Shown one piece after another: positions 1 through 10,738 of a DNA stretch of 64,000 nt. Source of the DNA: Raphanus sativus. Its lineage: Eukaryota > Streptophyta > Magnoliopsida > Brassicales > Brassicaceae. The first letter of the stretch is position 1. Every line of letters starts with the position of its first letter. The notes beneath the pieces are model-generated. The model had not been told where the DNA came from, did no database searches, and worked only from the letters and a program-made list of their open reading frames with translations. A program made the position numbers and the translations under genes. Location of the stretch: the NCBI RefSeq assembly GCF_000801105.2, contig NC_079516.1, positions 10,540,001-10,604,000 of the forward strand, in the 5' to 3' direction.

Positions 1-660
1 ACCAAACTTCACCTTTCCTTTGGTGTTTAGACTCAAACTCAAAAAGAATTCCTTGCTTCTTTCTGAGTTTCTTCGTCTACACGCTCTTCGTACACCTTAA
101 TCCTTCCAACTATGTCCTCAAATTCCGTAGATTTTAGGTCTAGGACTTGCTCAAGCGACGCCACGATCTGGATGTACTTGTGTCTTGGAAGATCCTTCAA
201 GAACTTTTTGGCCATCTTGGATTCTTCTATGGTTTCTCCCAACGAGGCTGCTTTGGATGATAGGCCCGATATCTTCGCCGCGAAGTCATCGACCGTATCG
301 TTATCATCCATCTCAACCTATCAAACTCCGCCATCAATGTCTGAAGTTTTGTCTCCCTTACACGATCAGCTCCAAGGTTTCGTGACTTGATGGCGTTTCA
401 GATATCCTTCACTGCGGTTTGTTCTCCCACCTGGAGAATCAAAGTTTCAGGAACGGATTGAAACAAAAGAGTTGTCGCCACGTCGTTCTTCTTTTAATCA
501 TCTGAACCGGGTTCGATCATGTCCCACACTTCATGAACACGAAGTAGTACCTTCATCCTCATCGACCAAACTGTGTAGTTTGTCGATGATAACATCGAAC
601 ATTGGATGGATGCTGATCCAAAGTCCTTCATGCGTGGAGCCTTAGTCACGTCTGCCATCT
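1..660 (-). pseudogene. Ty1/copia retrotransposon gag, N-terminal part, decayed
   Basis: Reading leftwards from an ATG at 660-658, the translation starts [15 protein letters not shown] and continues through a motif resembling the gag_pre/UBN2 opening ([13 protein letters not shown]). A stop codon follows after about 50 residues (near 496). Downstream, 311-39 is open again for 90 residues and reads like a UBN2 gag polypeptide (KKFLKDLPRHKYIQIVASLEQ), the family that packages copia RNA in cytoplasmic particles. The internal stop and frame changes show that it is dead. The rest of gag and pol would lie beyond the left edge. A primer-binding-site-like sequence and LTR-like sequence lie just upstream on the same strand (about 740-1010), supporting the orientation. 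Family assignment is by motif recognition only. Confidence 0.8.
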
Positions 661-734
661 TGCTTACGCGATCTCTTGGTCACAAGCACCAAGATTGAAG
701 CTTCAACTTAAGCTTAGAACGAGTCTTCAACCTG

Positions 735-1060
735 AGGAGTTCTGATACCAATTCAAAGTTTAGAACTTCAACTTAATCTTTGATACCAATTCAAATCTCT
801 AGAAACAAAGAATTATAAGAACAAATTTTTTTATTAGCTTGAGAAACTACTCAAAACTAAAGCTCTCAATGTCTCTCTTAGATCATTGTCTCTCTCTTAG
901 ATCTCTTATGGAACACCTCTCCATAAGGTTTATATTTATAGTGAAAAACAATACTCTTTAACATGTGTAATATAAAAACACAAACTAAACTAAAACGAAA
1001 AAAAAAAAATTATTTCTAGATTTCTCTTTTATGTTTATCTTAACATAATTGAACACTTAT
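735..1060 (-). mobile_element. Copia 5' LTR end with primer-binding site
   Basis: On the minus strand the motif TTGGTATCAGA, a match to the initiator tRNA-Met primer-binding site used by plant copia elements, lies at about 739-751. A second, imperfect copy lies near 780-793. Further upstream on that strand is a TATA-like TATAAATATAAACC (about 928-941) followed by short direct repeats of GATCTAAGAGAGA, as expected for the R/U5 part of an LTR. The outer LTR boundary could not be fixed; the right limit given is approximate. Confidence 0.55.
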
Positions 1061-2113
1061 CAATATATTATGTTTTCACAGGCTTGAAATTATCCAACAG
1101 AACTAATTTCAATATTAACTATATAATACTTCGTATCTACTATTACATGTAACATTTTTGAGAAATTCTTATATATAAATTTAATGTCAAGTATGCTAGA
1201 CTTAGAAAATTAGTACTAGGTAAAATGATATGTAACGTAGTTAAAATAAAACAAACACACACACTCACAATTAGCACCTATCTATAAATCTTGAGTTGGA
1301 GTATATGATGTTTATAAATGAATAAAATATATGTTAAATGTTATTTTTTTTTTGAAAAGTATCAATACAATTAAAACATAAACAGTAATATAAAATAATA
1401 TTTATTCTATGCGACATGTAATATATATATATATATATTATAGGATTTTGCCTTTGATTTTTCTTTTTAAATTACATGGACATGCCACTGGTATTTAATT
1501 TTATATAATATTATTTATTTAAATAAAGCAACAGAAAATTCCATATATTTAAGGTAAGTAATAATATCCATTTTTTGTAAATAATAATAATTGTATTTTC
1601 CATGCAAATATATACTATTAAAATTTATCATAAAATTAAAATTTAGATATAAAATAAATAGGAATGCAAACTTATCATGAGTTATTAATAACGAAAATAA
1701 ATTAATATTGTCATATCATTAAATTTATTTTTCTATTACTATTATTTCATTTTTTCGAATGACATAATCAAAATTTCAAGTTTTTTTCAATTTATATCAT
1801 ATTAAAAAGGACGAGTTATCTAATCAAATTTATTTTTAAAATATTATCATTTTTTTCAGCAGATCATCCGATATGAGATAATGGGTTAATAACGAGTTTT
1901 AGGATTTTCACAATATTTTATATTTTGTTCTTTTTGTTAAAAATGTATTAAATCCGAATTGGACTCTACACAGGTCGCCGGATTTACCGGTTTAACCACG
2001 GTCTAGATCAGATATGAAAACATTACTTGAAAATTAAACACTGCAACAGAATAAATTTTCTTTTGAAACAACTGATTTTAAAATATTTGTTTTCTTATAA
2101 AAGTTATAACTAA
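1061..2113. other. AT-rich intergenic sequence, nothing recognised
   Basis: Very AT-rich DNA with short AT microsatellite runs (for example 1421-1438). I see no open frame with a recognisable product and no RNA gene. Confidence 0.6.
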
Positions 2114-2122
2114 ATCAAAAAT

Positions 2123-2564
2123 GGGGAATTTTCAAAAATACCACTTTCAAGGTACCATTATTCATTTTTACCACCACCAAAGACACATTTTCAAAAATAC
2201 CTTATTTATTAAAATGGTAAAGACTATTATATCTTTGTTTTTATATATTTTTCAAAATTCTAATCCCAAATTCTAAATTCTAAACCTCCAATTCTAAACC
2301 CTAAACCCAAAATCTTCTAACTCTAAACCCTAAACTATATACCCTAAATTCAATATCCTAAACCCTAAACCCTAAAATCTAAACTATAAACTCTAAATCC
2401 TCAACTCTAAACCCTAAACTATATATCTTAAACCCTAAAACATCAAATCTAAACCCTAAATCCTAAACCTTCAAATCTAAACCCTTCATTAAAAGTAGTG
2501 GTAAAAGTAGTTAGTGTAAACATGAAAAGTGGTACTATGAAAATGGTATTTTTGGCAATTTCTC
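2123..2564. mobile_element. Non-autonomous TIR element filled with telomere-like repeats
   Basis: The left end, starting GGGGAATTTTCAAAAATACC, and the reverse complement of the right end, starting GAGAAATTGCCAAAAATACC, are similar over roughly 50 bp, forming imperfect terminal inverted repeats. The interior (about 2240-2490) is a run of degenerate CCCTAAA units. Flanking 9-mers ATCAAAAAT (2114-2122) and ATCAAAATT (2565-2573) look like an 8/9 target-site duplication, a length typical of Mutator-like elements. No coding capacity. A lone copy of the left end recurs at 48661-48702. Confidence 0.6.
2240..2490. repeat. Degenerate telomere-like (CCCTAAA)n tract
   Basis: More than twenty variants of CCCTAAA/TCTAAAC follow one another, often exact over two units (CCCTAAACCCTAAA near 2361). 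Plant telomere repeats are TTTAGGG, so this is an interstitial telomere-like tract. It lies wholly inside the terminal inverted repeats of the element above, so the tract is part of that element rather than an old chromosome end. Confidence 0.7.
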
Positions 2565-2573
2565 ATCAAAATT

Positions 2574-4250
2574 TTTATCAAAATGGTAAAAATATATATG
2601 TTCTTTTAAAGCTCATTATTTTAGAAGGGTTTAGAACCTTTTTTGTCTCTGTTTCTCTAGATAATGAAGATTTTATAATGCTAATTCCACTAATCTATTC
2701 AGTATATGTAATTTTAGTAAACTAAATATTAAAAAGTTAGAGGATAAACTTCAGTATATAGAGGATTTACCGAAAACTCATTATTTTAGAAGGGGGTTAA
2801 CCCACAGATTTTGGAAAAATTATCAAAAATATGATATATGTATATATATATATATATTCTTAAACATATTTAAATGATTACGAGAATAATAAATATGTTT
2901 AAATAATTTATAGACTAATTTTTATAAATTATAAATTAAATTTATGTAAACATACAAATAACATAAATAAAATATTTTAAACATAATATAAAAGAGTAGA
3001 TATTGTTAAAAAATAACTTCTATTTATTGTAAAATATATATTCTAAAATTTTGAATATTAAAATTTACTTTAATATAATTTACTTGACAAGAATAAATTA
3101 TAATAATGAGCTATATTATATTATTTATTATATGGTGAATCCGGTTAAAGTTTATATATTTACTATTGCATTTTTATCTGGGTTATTCAAACAAATATGC
3201 ATAACAATTATCAACTACGAAACAAGTTGAACGAATACATATTAACATATTTCTGCTATAAATATTGAGTGAATTCTAATTTTACTTCAAATTTGATACA
3301 TTTGATCAATGTGGGACAAGTTAAAATTTAATTATTTCATTTCAATTATAAATAATTAGAAATAAAACTATAACAGATGTGAAAAGGTTAAAATGAATAG
3401 TATTTTTCCAATAAAACAATAATCTTGTGTTTTGAAAGCGCAAATCAAATTTTATCAAAGGTTTTTATTTTGACAACTAGTAAAGGTTTAAATGGAAAAA
3501 AAATTGAAAAAATTGGAAAATTTTGAAAAAAGTTTATATTGTGTCAATTTAAATTAATCTATTTTTCTGAATTCTTCAATGTTATAAACATTTAAATTCT
3601 ATAAAAATATCATTTGAAATTAATTTTTCTTTATTTATCAAATGTTACAAAAGTTTAAGATTTCAAATTTAAGTTTTAGTTGAAAAAAAAAACTTTACAC
3701 ATCTGAATATATTTTATCTTTCCAAAGTCCAGGTTATCTAACTGATTTTGTTTAACAATACAAATAAAAATTTTAGGATTATCTATGGAAAGGTTTGTTA
3801 TTCGTTGTGTAGTAGTATAATTCAAGTCCTAAGAAAAAGTTAAACACTATACTAATATTGGCTTATTATAGAGCTCTTAAATTAACCACATTATATAAGA
3901 AGAGTAAGAAAATTAAATGCAACAATTCAATACAAAATAAATTTATTTTAAATCAGTAAGAACAAAAACAAAAACATCAAAATCATCGGTCCCGGATCTC
4001 CGGTGCCGGCACCCACCCGTTTCTAATCATCTATTTAATTTTAAACTCGAAAACTAACAAAAAGAAAGAAGTAAACGTCAGAGATGGCCCCGGCAGCAAC
4101 AGTCAAATCTGCAACAATGTGGTTACAAATCCCCTTCTTATTATTCTTTAACCCCGAAATGACAGTCCAATAAAATAATCACGACATCATTTAATATATA
4201 CTAATATATAAAAGTAACAAAAGTGATTTTTAATGACATAATGTTTGGGT
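2574..4250. other. AT-rich intergenic sequence upstream of the PADRE gene
   Basis: No gene recognised. The only notable point is a short repeated phrase CATTATTTTAGAAGGG at about 2612 and 2779. The last 300 bases become more mixed in composition and grade into the promoter of the gene at 4424. Confidence 0.55.
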
Positions 4251-4256
4251 TTCACA

Positions 4257-4275
4257 TGCTTTATATAAGCAAAGA
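4257..4275 (+). promoter_or_regulatory. TATA box of the PADRE gene
   Basis: CTTTATATAAGCAAAG is a strong plant TATA box about 160 bases before the start codon at 4424. The intervening leader is CT-rich (CTCTTCCTCTTCTCTTTC), as is common in plant 5' UTRs. Confidence 0.6.
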
Positions 4276-4423
4276 TCTGTGTGTGTGGTGGACCTAACCC
4301 TTCACGCTGTCCCGAGAAAGACACTTTCTCTTCCTCTTCTCTTTCACAAGCTCTCTCATTCTCTTGTCTGTCTTCTTTTTGTTCTCTCTGTCATAACAAT
4401 CTTTTTTTTTTCTGGAGGAAGAG

Positions 4424-5230
4424 ATGGGAAACTGTCAGGCGGTTGATGCGGCGGCGTTAGTTCTACAACATCCCGGCGGCAAAATCGATAGATATTACGG
4501 TCCTGTCTCCGTCGCCGAAATCATGCGTATGCATCCTGGTCACTACGTTTCTCTTATCATTCCTTTGCCGGAGGCAGACATTCCAGCAAAGACGAGGGCG
4601 GAGGAAGAAGATGGTAAGACTCAGAAAAGGGTCGTGAAGTTCACGCGCGTGAAACTTCTCCGACCAACAGAGAATCTCGTACTTGGTCATGCTTACCGTC
4701 TCATCACTTCACAAGGTTTGATTTTTTTTTTTCTTTGTATACTTAAAAATCTTTCTATTTGTTTTTTTTTGTGCGTCTTCTAATAGTCTTTTTTTTTTTA
4801 AATCAAATTAACTCAGAGGTTATGAAAGTTATAAGAGCGAAGAAGTATGCGAAGACAAAGAAGCATCAGAATGAAACGACTAGAGAGAAGAAAAAGCCAT
4901 CGCTGGAGAAGAAGGTTGATGAAGTATCCGACAAGCATCAGGATCTGGTACGGAATCTTTTCTACGAGTATAAGAAATGGGTTTAGCTAAAGGATTAAGC
5001 TTTACTTCAAAGTAATTAAATATCGGTTTAGTTAACAAATCAAGCTTCATCACTCTGTTTTTGGACTCGAGCACAGTAGATTAATGTTTTTTTTCTGTTA
5101 ATGATTTTTTTTTCCTTTTTGATAGGAAACAAATGATGAGAAGCAACGTGCAGTGTTAACGAGCTCAGGTTCGTCAAAATCAAAAACATGGAGGCCATCA
5201 TTGCATAGCATCTCTGAAGCTACGAGTTGA
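4424..5230 (+). CDS. PADRE-domain (DUF4228) protein, three exons
   Basis: Three exons, 4424-4715, 4817-4947 and 5126-5230, join in frame with GT-AG borders to give 175 residues. The start MGNCQAVDAAALVLQHPGGK is characteristic of plant PADRE/DUF4228 proteins. MGNC at the N-terminus is a potential N-myristoylation and palmitoylation signal, which would place the protein at membranes. The conserved core runs from about residue 3 to 97 (HPGGKIDRY, VSLIIPL, VKLLRPTENLVLGHAYRLIT). The C-terminal half is lysine-rich and ends in a motif with KTWRPSLHSISE, also typical of the family. Members respond to fungal infection and abiotic stress in Arabidopsis, but the molecular function is unknown. The sequence resembles At1g60010, which fits the neighbouring cpRNP remnant and RH22. 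I see no damage, and the gene looks functional. Confidence 0.88.
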
Positions 5231-5815
5231 TGTTTATTTTAGTTTTTGCTTAAGGAACAAGAAGCAAAGTCTCTGTGTGAGATCATCAGGAGATGGAATC
5301 TTCAAGTTAAAGAGATGTAAATTCTTCTCTTTTATGCTATTTTCTGGTTTTCACATATATCAAGAGAAAAAACTCTATAGAGTTTAAATCGAGTCCCTTT
5401 TTTCTGTTAGCCAATGTATATAAGTTCTCAAGATGAATGAATCGATTGAAAAAAGGAACTGTAAAACAGATGAATTTGTTGGTATTTAGAAAAAAAAAAT
5501 ACAGATTTATTATACAACTGTTATGTTTTTCTTCCTGAATGTCTATACAAGTTCTTGGAATAGCAAGCCTTTTTACAAAAAAAAAAAAAAAAGTTCTTGG
5601 AATAAAACTGTAGCAAGAGTATAATATTCAAAAACATTAATGTTAAATGTGTCCAAAAACATTTGATCTGGATGTATGTGACGCATAATGGTTGTAAGAA
5701 TTGCATTGAGTTGGAATGATCTTAGTAGGTAACACATCTTTTCAAACATTTATGGGATTCTTGTTTCTGAAAATTAAATAAATAAAACAATCATTTTGGA
5801 CTACTGTCTTTTTGC
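5231..5815 (+). other. 3' UTR and downstream spacer of the PADRE gene
   Basis: The first 200 bases after the stop are of mixed composition and probably 3' UTR. Beyond that there are A-runs (for example 5577-5592) and no reading frame of interest. Confidence 0.5.
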
Positions 5816-6167
5816 GAATTATGCATAAACATTTAAAAAATAATAATTTTAATTAAAAACAAATTTAAATTTGGTTCTACCAGTTTAAAATAAAAACTAA
5901 ATGATGTTTTTTTTAGTTTCTCTAGTTTCATACCAATCCTGTATGATTTATTCACCCCCTTCCCCCACCCCCACCCCCACCGACCCCCTATGAATTATGC
6001 ATAAACATTTTTTTTTAAAATACTTTTAATTAAAAAAAATTTAAATTTGGTTCTACCGGTTTAAAATAAAAACTAAATGATGATTTTTTTTAGTTTCTCT
6101 GGTTTCAGTCCTGTATGTTTTATTCACGAAAACATGTCTATTTCAACATAAACTTTACCCATCGTGT
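5816..6167. repeat. Tandem duplication of 176 bp with a C-rich junction
   Basis: The segment starting GAATTATGCATAAACATTT at 5816 recurs at 5992, and both copies run through TTTAAATTTGGTTCTACC, TTTAAAATAAAAACTAAATG and TTTTTAGTTTCTCT. They are about 90% alike. At the end of unit 1 (about 5955-5988) there is a run of C5 blocks separated by A that is absent from unit 2. The complementary strand of that run has at least four G5 blocks and could form a G-quadruplex. Confidence 0.8.
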
Positions 6168-7099
6168 TTATTTTTTGCCGAATTTTGTAACAGTGCGTAT
6201 TCCATATCGAACTACATAAAAATTCAAAATACTATAAGAATTATCTTATTTTAAAAATAATTAATATTATTAATATAAATTCGATTTTAACTATATAATA
6301 AATTCACAAATAATAGTATATATATAGATAAACTATTCTATATCTTATGTTTAACTTTTATAACAGAAATAATTATTTTAAGATAACAATACAATATATA
6401 AGAATTATCTTATTTAAAAAAAAATTAATATAAATTCATTTTTAATTATATATACAAATTTATTTAGGGTAGTATTGATATTAACCACTTCAACTTTTAA
6501 CGTGAGAGTTCCATTATGAAAAATCACTTCGAAAATAATAATATAGATATAGTACTAATCATGAAAAACAAAATATAATTTATAAAAAAAAAAAATTAAC
6601 ATCCGCATAGACGTGAGGATCAGTCTTAGAACAAGTTTAAAGAAGGTTCACCCCATTCCAGCTAATGCATTGTAGACTTTATAATAAGATATTTATTTGT
6701 GTCATCTTTATTTTGATAATGTTTCTATTTGGTCAATTTCCTTATGAAATAAATAGATTAATAACCCTAGTCATTCATTTTTGTACTAATTTAAAAAAAA
6801 AAATGAAACATGTTACACTAAATATCCAAAGGAAAATATTAAAAATTACATGTTCAGAAATCTAAGCCATGACGTATAGGACATTTATGGTATTTTGAGT
6901 ATTGTTTATCTATTTTAAACATTAATTTTAAATATTTATGTATATTTTCAAGTATTTTGTACAATTTCAAAATATCTTATATTTTTTATATATATTGAAT
7001 TAAAATAGTTAACAAATTTAAGTATATAAAATCTATTTCAGATATATTCAGGTATCCAAAATATTTAGTTTTGATCGGGTTTAGTTCTGGTTCACTAGA
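6168..7099. other. AT-rich intergenic sequence, nothing recognised
   Basis: Long A/T-rich stretch. The short open frames present have no composition or motif suggesting a gene. Confidence 0.55.
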
Positions 7100-7101
7100 T
7101 A

Positions 7102-7293
7102 CAGTATAACCTCTTTAAACTAATACTCTATAAATTAATATACACTAAAAATCTCTATAAAATAATATAATTTTATAGTTTCAAATTAAATTTTTGGTTC
7201 AATTAGTATATCGATAAATTAATATCTCTATAAATTAATAAAAATATAGTTTTGGTGTAATCTCAATATTATTAATTTATAGAGGTTTCACTG
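7102..7293. mobile_element. Emigrant-like MITE
   Basis: A 192-bp element bounded by TA (7100-7101 and 7294-7295). Its ends, CAGTATAACCTCTTTAAACT and the reverse complement CAGTGAAACCTCTATAAATT, match the known Emigrant terminal repeat CAGTAAAACCTCTATAAAT with few changes. Emigrant is a pogo/mariner-type MITE of Arabidopsis and Brassica that inserts at TA. It has no coding capacity. Confidence 0.85.
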
Positions 7294-7439
7294 TACTAAA
7301 ATTTGATTTGATCAGAAAAAAATACTAAAATTTTGAATCGATCCAAATATTTAACCAATTTGGTTCTGGTTTGATACTTTTTCAGATCATATTTGGTTTG
7401 ATTCTTTGGATTCGCTTTTTTTGCTTAGCCTTAAACTTT

Positions 7440-8080
7440 GAGTTTCGGATCGTCCAAGATTTCGCCAACCCTGAGCTTACCGAGGTTCTTTACAGCAGAC
7501 ACATGACAAAGTCGTGGATTCGCTTTTGTAACGGTGAACAATGTCGAAGATTGCGGTTATCATTATCTATAACCTCGATGAAACAGTAAGTGAGAGTTGA
7601 AAGGTTCGTTGCTTAAAGAAGGAAAGAAAATGTCATGTTTCTGTTTGAATTGTTGTATGTATCCTTTTCAGGAGTATCTTGGTCGGACTTGGAAGGTGAA
7701 CTACGCAGACAAACCAAAACCTAACAAAGAACATCTGTATCCAGAAACAGAGTACAAGCTGTTTGCACGTATCCTTTTCAGGAGAATCTTGGTCGGACTT
7801 TGAAGGTGAACTATGCAGACAAACCAAAACTTAACAAAGAACATCTGTATCCAGAAACAGAGTACAAGCTGTTTGTTCCAGGACAGTGACTTCCTGAGTC
7901 ATTAACTGATGCGTTTAGAGTGTGTTGATGTGGTTAGTGCTAGAGTTGTCTATGACAGAGATACAGGGAAATCACAGAGTTATGACTCTGTATGTTACTC
8001 TTCCAAAGCATAAATGGAAACCACGCTTGAATCACTTGATGGATTTGAGCTGGAGAATCTGAGTAAACCTAGCTCAAGGG
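7440..8080 (+). pseudogene. Chloroplast 29-kDa-type RNA-binding protein pseudogene (two RRMs)
   Basis: Pieces of a two-RRM chloroplast ribonucleoprotein (cpRNP) can be read across frames. VQDFANPELTEVLY and then, one frame over, GFAFVTVNNVEDC come from RRM1. After an intron come LGRTLKVNYADKPK and NKEHLYPETEYKLF (end of RRM1 and the linker). PESLTDAF, YDRDTGKS, VCYSSKA and ETTLESLDGFELE come from RRM2. Frameshifts and several stops make it non-functional, and the N-terminal transit-peptide part is missing. The intron between the RRM1 pieces is still present (donor GTAAGTG at about 7587, acceptor TTTTCAG at 7671), so this is a decayed genomic gene, not a processed copy. cpRNPs bind and stabilise chloroplast mRNAs. 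It resembles At1g60000, next to the PADRE and RH22 genes in Arabidopsis, so it may be the local ortholog lost after duplication. Confidence 0.8.
7659..7878. repeat. 110-bp tandem duplication inside the cpRNP pseudogene
   Basis: GTATCCTTTTCAGGAG at 7659 recurs at 7769, and the following roughly 100 bases are almost identical. The unit contains the 3' end of the intron (polypyrimidine tract and AG) plus the next exon piece, so the splice acceptor was duplicated with the exon. Confidence 0.9.
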
Positions 8081-9039
8081 AAAGATACAACAACATTGTG
8101 GAACCATTTTGAGCTTTTTACATTAGAATTACATGTTTCTGAAACTAACGAACTCAATAATGCATTAACTCTTGTGAACTATGTACTGAGGCTGCTCGGT
8201 AGTTTTATCCCATCAGTACCAATAATTCTACATCTACTGAACCGAACAGATATTTACTTCTCAAGGTTCCAACCAAACAGTTCATTACAATCTGAGCTAG
8301 AATACTGAGTCTTATAGTTTTCTCAAATAACTTATTTGTAAGAAGGCAACAACACCAAAATAATGCTCGATGCACAACTTAGAACTCAAATTGTCCTTAT
8401 ATCTACAGCTCTTTCTGATTAGAGGAAACATGACCTCAGAAGAAGATTATGGAATCATTTTGAGCCAAATAAACTCAAAGATCAAGGAAACATTGTGGTT
8501 AAAACGGTATTAGACTGCAGTGCCGTTGAATAATATGATCAAGAGTGTACAAGGACCTCCAAGAAACTCCCAAAGTATATTTAATATATCACAATGACAA
8601 AAACCAACAGTTACTTTAGCGAATCAAAAGGAACCCAAAGAAGATCACCTAGAGCCTTATCTGCAAACATGAAAAAAAAATAACTCAGATTCTATCGAGT
8701 AGTATGCCTTACAACAATAACTTTAAAGCTATAGCTCAATGAGTTGTGAGAATGGATAATCACCAAACAATCCTCAAACCCCGAAACTTTAAGCGCTTCT
8801 TTGAGTCTAAAAACCCACAAAGGTCACCGAGATTAAACAATCTAACATCATCACTCTGATCCCATATAGTTTGAGCTTAGAAGGATACACAAGTAAAAAC
8901 TATAGCGAAAACCATCTCTGCTTCTATGTACAGATATTTCGAAAGGGTACAGAGGCACGATAGGAACAAGCAAGTAAATGGTATAGAAGAGGGGGAGACG
9001 TGAATGGATTCTGGGTCGGCGAGGATAGGGAAAAAAAAA
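8081..9039. other. Spacer with low-level similarity to the RH22 upstream region
   Basis: No gene seen. The phrase AGCCTTATCTGCAAACA (about 8652) recurs at about 18069, upstream of RH22. Together with 9316-9570 this suggests that 8.65-9.6 kb is an old duplicate of the RH22 5' region. The final 300 bases are the downstream flank of the U3 gene. Confidence 0.45.
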
Positions 9040-9262
9040 GAAGCCTGTCAGACAACCGTGCGACCACTCCGGAAAGGTCAAGACCGAGCCGGATAGCGAT
9101 CCTCTACAGTGCGGGGAGTCCGAGGACAATCGTAGCCGTTAATCACACTCAAGATCGCACGGCCATGATTCATCAACCAGGGTAATAAGGGGCCTGTCTC
9201 CTTAGAAATCAAGGATACAGAGGTACGAGCCTATAGAACAGATCCTGTTCAAGTAAGGTCGT
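9040..9262 (-). ncRNA. U3 small nucleolar RNA
   Basis: Read on the minus strand from 9262, the sequence starts ACGACCTTACTTGAACAGG and continues with ATCTGTTCTATAGGCTCGTA (box A/A' region), GGTTGATGAATCATGG, GTGTGATTAACGG and, at the 3' end, GTTGTCTGACAGGCTTC containing box D (GTCTGA). This is the plant U3 snoRNA, the box C/D RNA of the SSU processome that guides early 18S rRNA cleavage in the nucleolus. The length of about 223 nt fits plant U3. A T9 run follows directly (A9 at 9031-9039 on the plus strand), a Pol III terminator; plant U3, unlike animal U3, is made by Pol III. The promoter elements are described separately. This copy looks canonical. Confidence 0.93.
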
Positions 9263-9285
9263 GACCTCTACCTTCGTCTCTTCGC

Positions 9286-9328
9286 TATATAAACAGAACG
9301 ACACTTCTCTGTGTTTCCGATGTGGGTG
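9286..9328 (-). promoter_or_regulatory. U3 promoter: TATA box and USE with Pol III spacing
   Basis: On the minus strand, CCCACATCGG (9317-9326) matches the plant upstream sequence element (consensus RTCCCACATCG), and TTTATATAG (9286-9294) is the TATA box. The gap between them is about 23-24 bases. Plant snRNA genes with this short spacing use Pol III and those with about 34 use Pol II, so Pol III is predicted, in agreement with the T-run terminator. Confidence 0.88.
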
Positions 9329-9495
9329 AGAATATATAACTTCAAACGCCCAATACGCAGCCGTTTCAAAACTCAACACACTAATGCCTCCGATACGCCA
9401 TCGTTTAGTTGTCTCAATATCCGATGAAGAAACTGTGAAACAAAGGTTTATTTTCGTAATAATCAGAATCTCATTTTGCTTTAACTATTTTCGAT

Positions 9496-9575
9496 TAGCG
9501 TTTTCTTGGAAGTCACTTCGGTTACTTGCGGGGTAAGGTCTCATTGAGATTCTGGGTCTGGAAGATCATCTCTTG
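9496..9575 (+). pseudogene. Fragment of RH22 exon 1 end and start of intron 1
   Basis: TTTTCTTGGAAGTCACTTC, GGTAAGGTCTC, GATTCTGG and GGAAGATCATCTCTTGCTTAG line up in order with the end of RH22 exon 1 (18805-18893), with small deletions and a changed splice donor. Upstream, CCGATACGCCATCGTTTAGTT (about 9392) also matches the RH22 5' region at about 18467. This is therefore a dead copy of the RH22 5' end placed head-to-head with the U3 gene. It cannot encode protein. Confidence 0.7.
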
Positions 9576-10226
9576 CTTAGGTACAGTTTTCAATTTTTTG
9601 CGAATGTAACAGAGAATTTGGTGAAGCACTTGTTGATACTGTATTGTGAAATGTTGATTAACTTTTTATTTTATGTGGGAATTTTAGGATTTTGAAATTG
9701 TTCGATGGGATTTCTATTAGACTTTTATGTTAATAGGCCGAAGTTTTGAATTGACGCAAAACAATGGGACTACCAGATTTATCTGAAGACTCCTAACATG
9801 GAGTAAGTGATGATTCTCCTCCTCTCACGAACCACGCTTGTTCTTTATGACTTCATTTGGCTCGGGATCATTACAGTAAATCATAAGTATTTAGGAGACA
9901 ACTGTGAATCTTAATCATGAAAAGAAACATGATTTGTACATAGAAACACACAAAAAGCGACAAAACTTCATAGTGCGATTGGAGCATATGTGAATTGAGG
10001 ATTATTTAGTCAGGTTTTGGTACATGTACATAAATCATTCACGACTTTAAAGCAAAGACTCTTTCTATCTATTGTCTGTTTTGCATGTGTCGTGGGTTAT
10101 AAACTATGTTTTCATTCCCTAGCCGATCTAGCTGTCTTGTTTATCTGAATAGTACCAGCACATTTACAAAGCAAAACAGAAAACAAAATAAATTCATATG
10201 TTATGGGTTTGGCTTTTAAGATACAA
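9576..10226. other. Spacer, nothing recognised
   Basis: Mixed-composition DNA of about 650 bases between the RH22 fragment and the end of a Helitron. The first part may derive from RH22 intron 1 but is too diverged to say. Confidence 0.45.
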
Positions 10227-10262
10227 CTAGATTTTGACCCGCCCTTCAAAGGGCGGGTATAT
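10227..10262 (-). mobile_element. Helitron 3' terminus
   Basis: On the minus strand the sequence is a GC-rich hairpin, ACCCGCCCTTTGAAGGGCGGGT (plus-strand 10238-10259), then CAAAAT and terminal CTAG, followed by T. A hairpin about 10 bases before CTRR with a T flank is the signature of Helitron 3' ends. The 5' end of this copy was not found. The element probably extends rightwards over the tandem repeats at 10739-11285. Confidence 0.75.
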
Positions 10263-10738
10263 TTTTTGTTTTATTTTTTTAACTTAATTTTTATATTTGT
10301 GTGTTTTAATCATATTTGTGGTTTTTATTGTAATGATATTTGTGTATAATATTTTTATTGTAAATGATTAGTAAGAGAGATTTAGTTTTTGTTTCAGTGT
10401 ATAATTATATTAGAATTAATATTAATTTAATTTAATATATTTTTTGATAAATATATTAAATATGTCGAGTTGTATAATTATATACTTGTGCCATTGCAGT
10501 TCAGAAACTATTTTTAAACTTTATTCCTACAATTTACACCAGCATATTATATTTTCTTTATAGTTACCTAATATAATTAGTCCAAGAATATTTGTATCCT
10601 AAAAACCCGACTCTGAATCGACCTGAAAATAAAAGTTTCATATTCAGTGTTTTGAAATCCGACCTAGATCCGTTGTTAAATCGGCAAACCGGGTGATTCA
10701 AGATAAATCCGGTTTGAGTTTTGTAAAAAAAAATATAT

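Noticed and set aside
2240..2490. Telomere-like repeats as evidence of a chromosome end or fusion
   Set aside because: The repeats are degenerate, only about 250 bp long, and bounded by the inverted ends of a transposable element.
8851..9185. Open frames of 61-92 codons on both strands around the first U3 gene
   Set aside because: The conservation here is explained by the U3 snoRNA and its promoter; the frames have no protein features.
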